Notes under the pieces: model-generated | What the model saw: the letters and a program-made list of their open reading frames with translations, nothing else | Databases searched by the model: none | What the model was told of the DNA's origin: nothing | Made by a program: the position numbers and the translations under genes | Shown here: positions 1-10,734 of the stretch, piece by piece | How the letters are laid out: each line of letters starts with the position of its first letter | How positions within the stretch are numbered: the stretch's first letter is position 1 | NCBI GenBank assembly: GCA_027886175.1 | Contig: JAJNNQ010000077.1 | Location: forward strand, 5,394,001 to 5,458,000 | Reading direction: 5' to 3' | Length of the DNA: 64,000 nt | From: Phylloscopus collybita | Lineage: Eukaryota; Chordata; Aves; Passeriformes; Phylloscopidae

Positions 1-1077
1 CTCTTTATGGGTGACTTCTGAGGTGGTAGGGATTAAACCATTGAGGGCCTTTAAAAGTAGGCAGTGGAGAATTCCAAACACCCACACAATTAAAAACAAG
101 ACAACAAAAAACAACAGGATTGTAAAAGGAAATACACACATAAAGCATATTAACAATCTGAGATCTGCTGGAAGTAACCCAACATTTAAGAAGGCTCTGT
201 CTTCTCTTTCCGTCAGCGTCTTCTTTTTGAAGCGACAGCTGCTTGCTTCTCATCTTCTTTCGTTGGTGCTGGATTTTTGGGAACAAAAGGTTTCCCCCAC
301 TTTTGGGGTATCCAGCGTGGGCCCCAGGGGGTGGATACACACACATAGCCATGTCCCCAGGTCACAAGCTCATCGGGACCTTTGATCTCCCAGGTTTCTG
401 GGTCCCTAATCAAAACTGGTGGGTGCTGTGACAGCTTAAACTGATTACTGCTGTTAAAGTGACGTACCACTGGAGGACTCATGTTTTCAAATGAACAATT
501 CAGAAAGTTAATGGTAAACATGGCTTTGCAGAGTTTTTGTGTTGGTGACATCCATGCTGTGGAACTGTCTTGCCCAGCCAGGACCTTTTTGAGCGTCTGG
601 TGGGCATGCTCGACCACAGCTTGGCCTGTGGGGGAGTGGGAGATGCCTGTTACATGTTCCGTTCTCCACTGCTGGACAAACTCGAGGAATTCCTTGCTTT
701 TGTACACTGGGCCATTGTCGGTTTTGATTTTCTTAGGGATCCCCAGTACTGAAAAGGCTTGCACGAGATGTTTCTTGGCATGTGCAGCCATTTCTCCTGT
801 GTGGGCAGAGGCATAAACTGTGTTTGAATAGGTGTCAATGCTCACATGCACATATTTTCGCGGCTGAAACTAGGAATGTGTGTGATATCTGTCTGCCACT
901 CCTGGCAGCTTCCAAGCCCTCTGGGGTTAACCCCCATTGTAGGGGAGTTTTTAGAAGAGCAAGGCCACAATTTATTGTTAGGAAGTTTGAACAATCCTTG
1001 CTATCAGGGAACAGGATGAGATCTTGTACTGTGCCTGCTGTGTACTCTGCTGTTCCTTCATTGCCTTGAACTAGCAA
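1..1077 (-). pseudogene. Class II (beta/alpha-like) ERV integrase remnant, pol 3' end
   Basis: Antisense retroviral pol debris. The longest open stretch (213-851, minus) holds an integrase core with a D in VSIDTYSN, a D in KTDNGP and an E in AVVEH; I count 35 residues between the second D and the E, the canonical D,D-35-E spacing. A Trp/Pro-rich C-terminal domain follows (WGPRWIPQKWGKPF) and then a basic tail. Upstream on the minus strand (about 851-1,077) the run-in to the first catalytic Asp continues in another frame (QEWQTDITHIP), so at least one frameshift breaks it. Bases 1-212 probably hold the pol/env overlap but I cannot identify it. The family is class II (ERVK-like); this copy cannot encode a complete protein. 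It is cut by the left window edge. Confidence 0.85.
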
Positions 1078-1088
1078 AAAAGTAGAAA

Positions 1089-1404
1089 ATGTAATAACTC
1101 ATTGGTCCTTCTCACAGATGCTTCCCCTCAGAAGCTGAAGACATGTAACAACTTGCTGTACCTTCTTATAGATGCTGAAGACAGAAATGCTGATCACAAG
1201 ACAGAACAAAGAAGAATTCTCTGCCAAAACACATGAACCAATGAGCAATTAGTGCTTGAACATGAGATTTTAACCAATCAGCAATTGTTTAGCTGTGCCC
1301 GCTTTTACTCTGTAATCACATAAAAATAGGGAATAAAGAATAAATGAGGAGATAAACCTAATCATATTGATGTCCATTTGATACTCGGCTCCTTCCTCAC
1401 AACA
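1089..1404 (+). mobile_element. Probable ERVK-type LTR, sense orientation
   Basis: A 316-bp stretch beginning TGTAATAACT and ending CACAACA, with CCAAT-type motifs (ACCAATGAGC, ACCAATCAGC), a TATA-like CACATAAAAATAGG and AATAAA signals just after it. This is the layout of a short avian LTR. It lies next to the antisense integrase remnant but points the other way, so the two are not parts of one undisturbed provirus. Boundaries are inferred from TG...CA only. Confidence 0.5.
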
Positions 1405-1429
1405 GTTTCCATGGGTCCCCATAGTGTCA

Positions 1430-3150
1430 CAATGGCCCCTTGCTTCCCTGAGGCCTTGCAGTGTCAAAATGGTTTCCTTGGTTCCATGGAATGGAACAAT
1501 GCACAGTGAACAATGCACAACTGCACAATGACACAGTGGCCCCTTGGTTCCATGAGGCCTCAGAGTGTCACAACGGTCTCCATGCTTCCAGACAGTCCTG
1601 CAGTATCGCAGCAGTGCCTTGGTTCTTTTGGGCTGCTCAGGATCACAATGGCCCCTTGGCTGCATGAGGCCCAGCTGTGTCACACTGGCCCCTTGCTTCC
1701 ATTGGGCCCCGTAGGGTCACAATTGTCCCCCATTGCTTCCATGTGGCCTTGCCGTGTCACAGGCGTCTCCTTGGTACCACAGTATCACAACTGACCCTTG
1801 GTTCAATGAGACCCGGCAGCATCACAATGGTCTCCTTGGCTCACAAGATCCAGCAGAGCCCCTTGGTTCAACAAGGTCTCCAAGATTCATAATGTTCTCC
1901 GCGATTCCATGAGGGCCCTGCAATGTCACAATGGACCTTTGGTTCCCTGAGGTCTCCCCCTGTTCCATGAATCCTTAGTTCCATGGGGCCCTGAAGTGTC
2001 ACAATGAACCCCTTGGTTCAATGGTGCTACACAATGCCACATTGTCCCTTGGTTCCATTAAGCCCCACAGTGTCACTATGGTCCCCTTGGCTCCCCAGGG
2101 CCTGAAGTGCCACAATGGTCCTTTGGTTTATCAGGGCCTCCAGGTGTACAAATGGCCTGCAGGGTTTCATGAGGCCCTGCTGGGTCACAATGGACCTTTG
2201 GTTCCACGATGCCCCAGAGTGTCACAATGGTATCCTTGGTTCCACGGTGTCAGAATGAACCCTTCATATCATGGAGACCCACAGTGTTCACTGTGCTACC
2301 CTTGATTCCATGAGGCCCTGCTATGCTCTAATGGACCTTTGGTTCCAGTGGGTCCCAAAACGTCAGAACAGTCTCCATTGTTCCATGAGGCCCTGCAATG
2401 TCACTGTGGTCGCCTGGCTTCCACAGGGGCCCACAATGTCACAATGGACTCTTGGTTCCATGAGGTTCCTCAGTCACAATGGCCCCTTGGCTCCATGTGG
2501 CCACACTGTGTCACAATGGCTTGTGGCTTCATGAGGCCCAAGAGAGTTGTAATGGACCCTTGGTTGCATAAGACCTTGCTGTGTCACAATGGAGTTCTGG
2601 TTCCATGAGCTTTCATACTGCCAACAACAGTCTCCTTGGTTCTGCAGTGTCACCATGGACCCTTGGTTCCATGAGGTCCCACAGTATACCATGGTCACTT
2701 TGGTTCTGTGAGGTTCAGCAGTGACACAATGGCTTACTTGGTTCTACAAGGCCTTGCTGTGTCAGAATGGCCCCTTTGGTTCCACAAGGCCCCACAGTGT
2801 CACCATGGTCTCCTTGGATCTGCATTGTCACGATGGACCTTCCATTCCCTGCAGCCCCAGTATGTCACAGTGGCCCCTTGGTTCCATGAGTTTCAGGACT
2901 ATCAGGAATGGTTCTCTTGCTCAAACAAGGCCTTGCTCTGTCACAATGGACTCTGGGTTCCATGAAGCCTTTCCCTGTCACAATGTACTTTGGATTCCAT
3001 GAGGTTCCATAGTGTCTCAATGATCTCCTTGGATCTGCAGTATCACAGTGGACCATTGGTTCCATGTGGCCCTGCTGTGTCACAAAGGATTTTGGTTCCA
3101 TCAGTGTTCAAAGTATCACACCTGACTCCTTGATTCTGTGGGGTCCTGCT
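1430..3150 (+). repeat. Minisatellite block A, about 36-bp units
   Basis: About 1.7 kb of degenerate tandem units of roughly 35-38 bp built around TCACAATGGNCCCTTGG, TTCCATGAGGCCC and a short variable link. Copies differ by point changes and by interspersed shorter forms. Because the unit is close to a multiple of three, several open frames cross the block, but they encode only repeat-derived peptides. The consensus is the reverse complement of blocks at 10.7-12.96 kb and 30.6-32.2 kb. Confidence 0.9.
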
Positions 3151-4871
3151 GTAACCAAATCCCTGAAATATCAGAATAGGACTCCTTAACACTATCTTGG
3201 TGTTTAGGAGGGGATCACTGATTCAGGCTTGAGGTCCAACATTTGGTAACTCATAACCTTACATGGACATGTGATTCTAAAAGAGTGTTACTTATATACA
3301 TTTTAAATATACTTAACACATATATATAGCAATTTAGCCATAAACATAAAACCCACCACAAGTTCCCCCATTCCCTCTTTGTTTTTTCTGTCACTGCACT
3401 CTTGAGCCAGATGTCTTCTTCTTCTCTTCCAACCATCCATGCAGGGAAAGCAGGCCCTGCATGCCTTGTTCCTGTGCTAGAAGCTCACAGGCACAGGAAA
3501 AATGGAATGAACCCTTTTGGTATCCAGCCCAAGGCTGTGTGTGCCCAGGCAGAGGCAGGCAGGACGCAGAGCTGTCAGCAAAGGTGGGGCCCAGCCAGGT
3601 GGGGCAGCCGCGGGTGACGACAGCCTGCAGGGACAGAGGCACAGGGCATGGACACCGTAGGACAGCCTGGGCTGCACAGGGCACAGGGATGGGCAGCAGC
3701 TGCAAGGCCCTGACACAGCCAACTCCTGCAGCACTTGGGCCATGGCTGCTGGCCCTGGGCCTGAGCCAGCAGGAGGGGACAAGTGACCCTTGCAGGCCTG
3801 CAAGGGCCTCATGGCCTCCTTGTCCCTGCTCAGCAGCCTGGCAGGGGCTGCCCCATGGTGCTGCCCTTGGCATTGCACATCCTGACATCCCAGTGGCCTG
3901 GGAAGAGGCCTGAGCAAGGAGGGAGGGACAGGATCTGCCTTGGCAGGGGCTGGGGCTCAGACCTTGGCCCTTTGCATTCTTGAAACACATCCAGGTTTGT
4001 TCAGAATTAGGAACACCTTTCCCTTGTCTGTCTCCACCTGTCCTCACTACCTGCAGTGTTCTGCTCTACCTGGTACCTGGGGAAATTTTCTCACTTGTGT
4101 TTCTCTGTGGGACCCATTAAAACTTCAAGAAAGTTTGGAGTTTCAATCTCACTTAAAGTTCTTGAGAAGTTTTTTGAGCCCACTCTGAGGGACTGAATCT
4201 GATGTAAACAGCAACAAAGTCCCAAGAGATTAATTAAAGTCCTTAATGAGCTGGGCTGGGCTCCTGGAAGAAAGGATGATCTTGGCAACCAAGAAGAGCT
4301 TAAAAAGACATTTCTCTTGAGGAGCAGCTCCTCTCCAAGCCCAGCAGGGCTGAGGGCACTGCTGCAGGTACCTGAGAGCAGTGAAGCAGACAGAGGCTTA
4401 AAGAAACCGCAAGGACAATTCTGAGATTATTCACAGAGAAATCTTCACAACTTCTGAAAATTCTGAGCTCCTTCCTGGAGAAATTTTCACCACTTCTGAC
4501 ACAGTCAGTCTGTGGCTGCAGGGATCTCCTCAAGCTGACCCATGACAGGACTGAGGTGACTGTAAGGATGGCTCTGCTGCCCTTTCTGCTTTGGGGGAGG
4601 ATGTGCTCCAGAGCAGGGCTGCCCTGGGCACCGTCAGAGGGACAGGGCAGGACGGCTCCTGCTGCCAGGGATGGCTGCAGGGGCTGAAGCTGGGGCTGCA
4701 GCCAGGGCTGCCCAGGGCTGTCCTGCACAGCAGCTCCTGCAGCCCTCAGGGCTCTTGGCCAGCCCAGGGCATCTGCCACCTGCCAGGGGCAGCTCTCAGC
4801 CTGCCTGGGAGCTCCCATGGATGCTGGAGGGGAGCAGTGGGTGCAAGGAGTGACTCCTGCCAGGGCAGGTC

Positions 4872-4889
4872 CTGCTGCTGCTGCTGCTG
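4872..4889 (+). repeat. (CTG)6 microsatellite
   Basis: Six perfect CTG triplets in GC-rich noncoding sequence. Confidence 0.9.
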
Positions 4890-5382
4890 TGGAGAGGGTG
4901 CTGAGTGTGCCAGGGCTGCTCAGAGCTCCAGCTCATGCCCAGGTCATTTCTGAGGGGACTTTGCATGAGCTCATTCAGGGCAGAGGTTTCCTGCTTGTGT
5001 CTCTGCTTTCCTGAATCTGTGCTCCCACTTTTCTCTGGCTCAGCTTGGTGGCAATGGAAACTCAGCTGTGCAGGGCAGAGCAGGGGCTGAGGCTCTTCAA
5101 CCATCCCACTGAGTTTTCCTGGGAAGCTCAGCAAGTGCCTGCAGCTCCCCAGGCTCCAGATCCATGCAGCATCAGCTTTCCATGGTGCCCAGGCCTGGGG
5201 GAGCTGTTCTTTAATGCCTGCAGCCGGGAGCAGCTGCAGGGCAGAGCTGGCCCAGGGGCTGGGCTGGGCTCTGGCAGCTGTGGCAGGGAAGGAGCCCGGG
5301 CCCACAGGAACAGCTCGGGCTGGGACAGCTGCAGCAGCAGAGCCCTGGGCAGGGAGGGAGGGAGGCAGTGCTGAGGGCAGCC

Positions 5383-5407
5383 CTGCTGCTGCTGCTGCTG
5401 CTGCTGC
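5383..5407 (+). repeat. (CTG)8 microsatellite
   Basis: Eight CTG triplets followed by a CAG, in GC-rich noncoding sequence; it gives a Gln, Leu or Ala run depending on frame. Confidence 0.9.
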
Positions 5408-6466
5408 AGGGGAGATGTGGCAGCTGCCAGCCCTGCCCTGCAGGGCAGACACTGGCCTGAGCAGCACAGCTGCTGTGTCCCCTGGCAGCCAGCACAGCCC
5501 TCAGCCCGGGGGCTGGGGGCCCTCAGTCCCCTCCTGGGCCGGCAGAGCAGCTCCAGAGATGAAGGGCATCTCTGCTGCCATGTGCCCATTGCCTGCTGCC
5601 CAGGGCCTGAGGGCCACTGTCCTGCACTGCTGCTGCCTGCACTGCAGGGGCTGGGCAGGGCTGGGCAGGGAAAGGCTTTTCCTCAGGGCCCGGCTCTCTC
5701 TCTCCTTGCCTTGCCCAGCTGCTGCTGCCATTGCTGAGGGGCCCTCTGGGAATGGCACTTCCAGCTGCAGGCTCAGGCCCAGCCCTTGGGCTCCTCCTGC
5801 TCAGGCTGAGCACAGCAGTGGGGTGTCCCAGCTCCCTGTGCCTGGAGAGCTCTGGGCAGGGCAGGCTGGCAGGCTGGGAATGAGCTGACTCTCCCTGACT
5901 TTGGGAAAGGCAGGAGCCACTTGGTGTGCCAGGGATACCTCTGCTCTCAGCAGTGTCTCCAGCCTTTCCAGGGTAACACAGGAGTGGAGATCAAAAAGGT
6001 GCAAGTCCAGAGCAGCTGGGAACAGGAGAGAGGGACAGAGCAGCTCCCCTCAGTCTGCACTAAGGCTCAGACAATCCTCCTGCCTCACTGGACTCTCTGT
6101 TCTCCCCAGGTGCGGCAGAATCTCTCGTTCTGCCTCCTGCAATCCCCATCCTTTGCCCTGGCAGCTTCTGTGCCTTAGGAGCAGATTCTTTGTCCAAGTT
6201 CAAACACCAGGACTGGCCCCTGCCCTCACTGTTCCCCTGCACTGACTGGGGGTCAGGGCTGACTCCCAGGTGTCCTGCAGGTCAAGATCTGGCTCCTCAC
6301 ACAATATTGGCTGGAAGCAATCAGGGGTACAGAAACCAAGAAAAAGGAGATCTCCTAGACATAGACATTGGGGAAGTGTTTAGTGTAAGGGAATGGTCTA
6401 TGGAAAAGGGCTTTGACAATTCTATGAGAAATCTTTCCTCAGATGTCACTGCCTTTCTACCTCCTG

Positions 6467-6469
6467 CAG
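6467..6469 (+). promoter_or_regulatory. Likely 3' splice site before the olfactory receptor coding exon
   Basis: A pyrimidine-rich tract (CTTTCTACCTCCTG) ends in CAG 23 bases before the receptor ATG. Olfactory receptor genes usually have a single coding exon preceded by a 5' UTR intron, and this site fits that layout. Confidence 0.5.
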
Positions 6470-6492
6470 GTTGAAATGTCCAGAGACCGCAG

Positions 6493-7425
6493 ATGTGCAA
6501 CAGCAGCTCCATCAGGCACTTCCTCCTGCTGGCATTGGCAGACAGGCGGCAGCTGCAGCTCCTGCACTTCTGCCTCTTCCTGGGCATCTCCCTGGCTGCC
6601 CTCCTGGGCAACGGCCTCATCATCAGCGCCGTAGCCTGCGGCCACCACCTGCACAGCCCCATGTTCTTCTTCCTGCTCAACCTGGCCCTCACCGACCTGG
6701 GCTGCATCTGCACCACTGTCCCCAAAGCCATGCACAATTCCCTCTGGAACACCAGGAACATCTCCTACAAAGGATGTGCTGCCCAAGTCTTTTTTTTTCT
6801 CTTCTTTATCACAGCAGAGCTTTCCCTCCTGACCGTCATGTGCTACGACCGCTACGTGTCCATCTGCAAACCCCTGCACTACGGGACCCTCCTGGGCAGC
6901 AGAGCTTGTGCCCACATGGCAGCAGCTGCCTGGGCCAGTGCCTTTCTCAATGCTCTCATGCACACAGCTAATACATTTTCCCTGCCCCTGTGCCAGGGCA
7001 ATGCCCTGGGCCAGTTCTTCTGTGATGTGCCCCAGATCCTCAAGCTCTCCTGCTCCAACTCCTACATCAGGGAATTTGGAGTTACTATATTCAGTGCCTG
7101 TTTATCATTTGGCTGTTTTGTGTTCATTGTTTTTTCCTATGTGCAGATCTTCAGAGCTGTGCTGAGGATCCCCTCTGAGGAGGGACGGCACAAAGCCTTT
7201 TCCACCTGCCTCCCTCACCTGGCTGTGCTCTCCCTGTTCCTCAGCACTTCAGCATTTGCCTACCTGAAGCCCCCCTCCATGTCCTCCCCATCCCTGGATC
7301 TGTCCCTGTCAGTTCTGTACTCGGTGGTGCCTCCAGCCCTGAACCCCCTCATCTACAGCCTGAGGAACCAGGAGCTCAAGGCTGCAGTGTGGACACTGAT
7401 CACTGGACAATTCCAGAAACATTAA
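6493..7425 (+). CDS. Olfactory receptor, gamma-c / OR14-like, intact
   Basis: A complete 310-residue single-exon class A GPCR, the usual olfactory receptor length. It would sit in the plasma membrane and cilia of olfactory neurons and signal through the olfactory G protein; its ligand is unknown. Landmarks in order: N-terminal glycosylation site (NSS at residues 3-5); TM1 with GNGLI; SPMFFFLLNLALTDLG in TM2; a Cys before TM3 (KGCAAQ); MCYDRYVSICKPLHY, the MAYDRYVAIC-type signature with DRY, at the end of TM3; SYVQIF in TM5; the KAFSTCLPHL motif of TM6; and PALNPLIYSLRNQELKAA in TM7. There is no stop or frameshift. ATG at 6,493 was chosen because it gives the standard short N-terminus and follows a splice acceptor. 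The sequence is like the bird-specific gamma-c expansion. An AATAAA lies at 7,456, 31 bases past the stop. Confidence 0.96.
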   Translation: MCNSSSIRHFLLLALADRRQLQLLHFCLFLGISLAALLGNGLIISAVACGHHLHSPMFFFLLNLALTDLGCICTTVPKAMHNSLWNTRNISYKGCAAQVFFFLFFITAELSLLTVMCYDRYVSICKPLHYGTLLGSRACAHMAAAAWASAFLNALMHTANTFSLPLCQGNALGQFFCDVPQILKLSCSNSYIREFGVTIFSACLSFGCFVFIVFSYVQIFRAVLRIPSEEGRHKAFSTCLPHLAVLSLFLSTSAFAYLKPPSMSSPSLDLSLSVLYSVVPPALNPLIYSLRNQELKAAVWTLITGQFQKH

Positions 7426-7455
7426 ACTGCTGGCCAGTTTCTGCAAATCCCTTGT

Positions 7456-7461
7456 AATAAA
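7456..7461 (+). terminator. Candidate polyadenylation signal of the olfactory receptor
   Basis: AATAAA shortly after the receptor stop codon. It would make a very short 3' UTR; a second AATAAA occurs near 7,640. Confidence 0.45.
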
Positions 7462-7699
7462 AGTCATCTTTGATACTTCTTGTTGGTTTGGTTATGGATT
7501 TTTTCCCATGTTTTAGTTTTTTACCACTGTCCACAAAGCAAGGCCATTTTTTGTGCCATTTCTCATTTGATTCTCTCAACCTTCATTGTTCCACTACAAT
7601 GTGTCAATGGGGAGCTGTGCTCTCAGTGGCTTTAAATGAAATAAAGGTTTGCCCAGCATCGTTTTCTGCAGAGATCCCCCTTTTGTTCCCTTCTCTGCA

Positions 7700-8960
7700 G
7701 CTGCAGCAGCAATGTCTGTGTGCAGAGCTGGGGGCAGGGCAGGGGTGGCACAGCAGCTCTGCTCCTGCTGGCCACACCATTCCTGATCCAGGCCAGGAGC
7801 CATTGGCCGTCCTGGCCCCCTGGGCACACTGCTGCCTCATGTCCAGCCTGCTGTCCAGCAGTCCCTGCAGGTCCCTTTCTGCCTGGCTGCTGTCCAGCCA
7901 CTCTGTCCCCAGCCTGGAGCACTGCAGGGGTTGTTGTGGCCAAAGTGCAGGAGCCGGCCCTTGGTCTTGTTCAAGCTGACATTGTTGGATTTGGGCCCTG
8001 GATCCAGCCTGTCCAGGGCCCTGTGCAGAGCCCTCCTGCCCTCCAGCAGATCCACACTCACACCCAGCTTGGTGTCATCTGCCAATTTGCTGATGCTGCA
8101 CTCAATCCCATCATCCAGATCATCAATGCAGATCTTGAAATCCACGCTGGCTGGGGCTGATCCCTCAGCCATCCTGTGGGTGCCCTGTGATGTCACTCAG
8201 GGTGATCTGTTCCATCACCTGGCCAGGCACCCAGGTCAGGCTGACAGGCCTGGAGTTCCCCAGATCCTCCTTCCAGCCCTTCTTGGGGATGGGCTCACAT
8301 TGGCACCTCCAGTCCTCTGGGACCTCCCTGGTGAGCCAGGACTGATGAGAAATGATGGAGAGCAGCTTGGGGAGCTCATCCAGCAGCTCCCTCATGCCCC
8401 TGGGATGGATCCCATCTGGTCCCAGAGACACCTGTGAGCATCTGAGTGGCTCAGCAGGTCAGCAGCTGCTTCCTCCTGGATGACAGGGGGGCTCTTCTGC
8501 TCCCTGTCCCCATCTGCCTGCTCAGGAGAACACTTGTTCTGAGCACAACCTGTCTGATTGTTGAAAACTGAGGCAAAAAGGGGTATAAATACCTCAGCCT
8601 TTTCCTCATCTTTGGTGACCATATCCCTCCATTAAGGAATGGAGGTTTTCTTTATGCTTCCTTTTTCTATTAATGTATTGATAAATTCATTTTTATTATC
8701 TTTCACATAAGCAGCCAGATTAAGTCATAACTGAGCTTTCACCTCTCTAGTTTTCTTTCTGCATGACCCAACAACATCCTTAAACATTTCCTGAGTTGCC
8801 TTGCCTTCTGTCTAAAGGTTTTGCACCCTCTTTTTTCCCCCTCAGTTCCTGCAAAAGCTCCATGCCTATCAAGGCCAGTCATTTTTCTCACTGGCTTCTC
8901 TTTGGGCTCACAGCCTGCTCCAATTTCTTCATAATTTATTTCTTGAGATGTGTCCATCCT
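7700..8960 (-). mobile_element. CR1 LINE, internally deleted, antisense
   Basis: Reading the minus strand from 8,960 downward gives the characteristic CR1 order: a basic Arg-rich segment (about 8,957-8,740), VTKDEEKAEVFIPLFASVF (8,622-8,560), GPDGIHPRGMRELLDEL, EVPEDWRC...PIPKKGWKEDLGNSRPVSLT (8,420-8,220), then a jump to FKICIDDLDDGIECSISKLADDTKL (8,140-8,060), the A-D-D catalytic motif of the reverse transcriptase. The palm segment normally between these two parts is missing and frames shift several times, so the copy is dead. CR1 is the dominant LINE family of birds. Confidence 0.9.
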
Positions 8961-10734
8961 TCCCGGACAATGTTTTTCTTTTTTTTTTTAAGAGCTGTTT
9001 CCCTTAAAAATCAATACCTGGTCTGGCACTCTCCAAATCTGCATCTTTAACAGGCCAAAGTCAGCTATCTGCCAGTCCAGTGCAGAAGTTTTATTTGATT
9101 TTATTCTTTCACACAATATTTAAAAACTCAATCATTTCATGGTCACTGTACCCCAAACAGCCTCTGACCACCACTGATCTCCCACCAGCCCTTCTGTGTG
9201 ACAAGCAGGAGACAGAGCTTTCCTTGGCAGTGGGAAGAGAAGGAAACCTCCCCAAAATGCAGCTTGGAAGGCTCAGCCTGGAGCTGAGGAGAAAGGAAAG
9301 TCCCTGCCAAGGTAGAATTTTGGTGCAGGAGGTGTCCCAGCATGAGCCTGGGCCCTGCCCTGGCTCTGTGTGCCAGGAGCCGGCAGCGCTGGGTGCAGGG
9401 AGCCCAGGGAGGGCAGAGAAATGCTGGGCTGAGAAATGCTGGGGGGACAGCGAGATGGGCGTGTGCAGCCGGCCAGGGCACAGCAGCAGCAGCAGGCACA
9501 GGGGGCACAGGCTGCAGGAGAGATGGCCAAGGGCTGGGCAGGGCTGGCAGGGCCACAGGCACCCAGGCCTTTGTCCCCTGGGCTCTGCCAGCGCCTCTGC
9601 AGGCCCCACAGAAGGAACTTTCCTTGCAGGAAAGCCTGCACTTGGCTTCTGCCTGGCCCCTCCCTCAGCAGGCTGGCAGGCCTTGCAGCTTTAGGACATT
9701 TGTCCTTGCTGCCCCTGCCATCCCCCTGCCCCACCAACAGCCCCCAGCCAGCCGCGAGGGACAGGCCCTGCTGTGCCAGGCCTGGGCTCAGGCCTTGGCC
9801 TTTCTGCTCCCTCCAGCCAGCCCAGGCCTTGCTCAGCATTGCAGTCCCTGCTCACAGCCTTGGGCTCCCTGCAATCCTGGCCTCAAGGAGCTGCTCTCAC
9901 CAGTGCCTGGGCAGCCTTTGGCACTCCCTGCCCTCACTGGGGCCCAGGGATGCTCCAAGGGACTTGGGGTTTTGCTTCTGACTCCTTCAGCAGCTTCTTC
10001 AACCTTCTCTCAGTGCCTGGGGGTCCTGGACTCAGCCCCAAATTCACCATGGGGCTTCTTAAAATAGAGAAAGCCCTCAGGAGCTCCTTGTCTTCCTTCA
10101 ATTGTCTTTGAGTCTCCAGGGCTTGTGCAGCTAACTGGAGTCAGTTTGGAGTTGTGTTGAGGAGGGAGATTTGAACGTGCACCTCATGAATTTTTCTTTT
10201 TTAGTCAAGCTTTTTTTATTTTTCAGATCAGTGAAGAGTGGATAGAAACATTCCCAAGGGATTTTGATGCTGAATGTCTTCTTAGGTCTGGGCATGGAGA
10301 AGAATGAGCTCCTTGCAGGCTGACCCTGTTTGGACAAGCTGCTCCTCACCCCACCCTCACCATGTCTGACATTGCCCACCTGGCACTGACATCCCTGTGC
10401 CCTGCAGCACAACCTTGTCCCCTCAGCTCTGCAGCTGCCTGTCCCAGCCCATTGCACCATGTCCCACCTGCTCTCCTCAGGCCTCTGCCTGCACACAGGC
10501 CCAGGAGAAGTTTTCCTGTTGCTGAGGAAGGAATGGAAAAGCCTGAGCAGGTTTCCTAAACAACAAAGCCCACTCAGGAACCACATGGTCAGGACAGGCT
10601 GCCTGGAATGATGTCACCTTTCTACAAGGGACAGTGCCACCAGAAATGAGCTCTGGAAGCAGAATTCTCTGAGTGTCTCAGCTGAATTCTCTGTCCCTGT
10701 CCTGGATCTCTGTTGCAGATGGAACAAGGAGCCT
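8961..10734. other. Intergenic, GC-rich middle, no gene recognised
   Basis: A T-rich stretch (8,960-9,130) is followed by GC-rich sequence (9,180-10,060) with many overlapping, unconvincing open frames and short internal repeats such as GAGAAATGCTGGG. No domain, splice-site pair or codon structure supports a gene. Confidence 0.55.

Larger units (their letters stand above)
3151..6469. other. GC-rich intergenic stretch without a recognised gene
   Basis: An AT-rich lead-in (3,150-3,400) gives way to very GC-rich, CAG/CTG-rich sequence. Overlapping open frames occur on all six frames, a composition effect; no frame shows a recognisable domain. It includes two short CTG tracts listed separately and is probably the 5' flank and 5' UTR/intron zone of the olfactory receptor at 6,493. 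Confidence 0.6.

Noticed and set aside
1430..3100. Series of 60-95-codon open frames in the minisatellite
   Set aside because: They repeat the same Cys/Gly/Pro/Trp-rich peptide in register with the 36-bp unit and have counterparts on the opposite strand of blocks B and C.
3391..5888. Long GC-rich open frames of 150-224 codons on both strands
   Set aside because: Overlapping frames on opposite strands, low-complexity composition, no domain and no consistent start or splice context.
9080..10067. Frames of 204, 241 and 188 codons
   Set aside because: Mutually overlapping on both strands in GC-rich DNA; residues are dominated by Ala, Gly, Pro, Ser and Leu with no motif.
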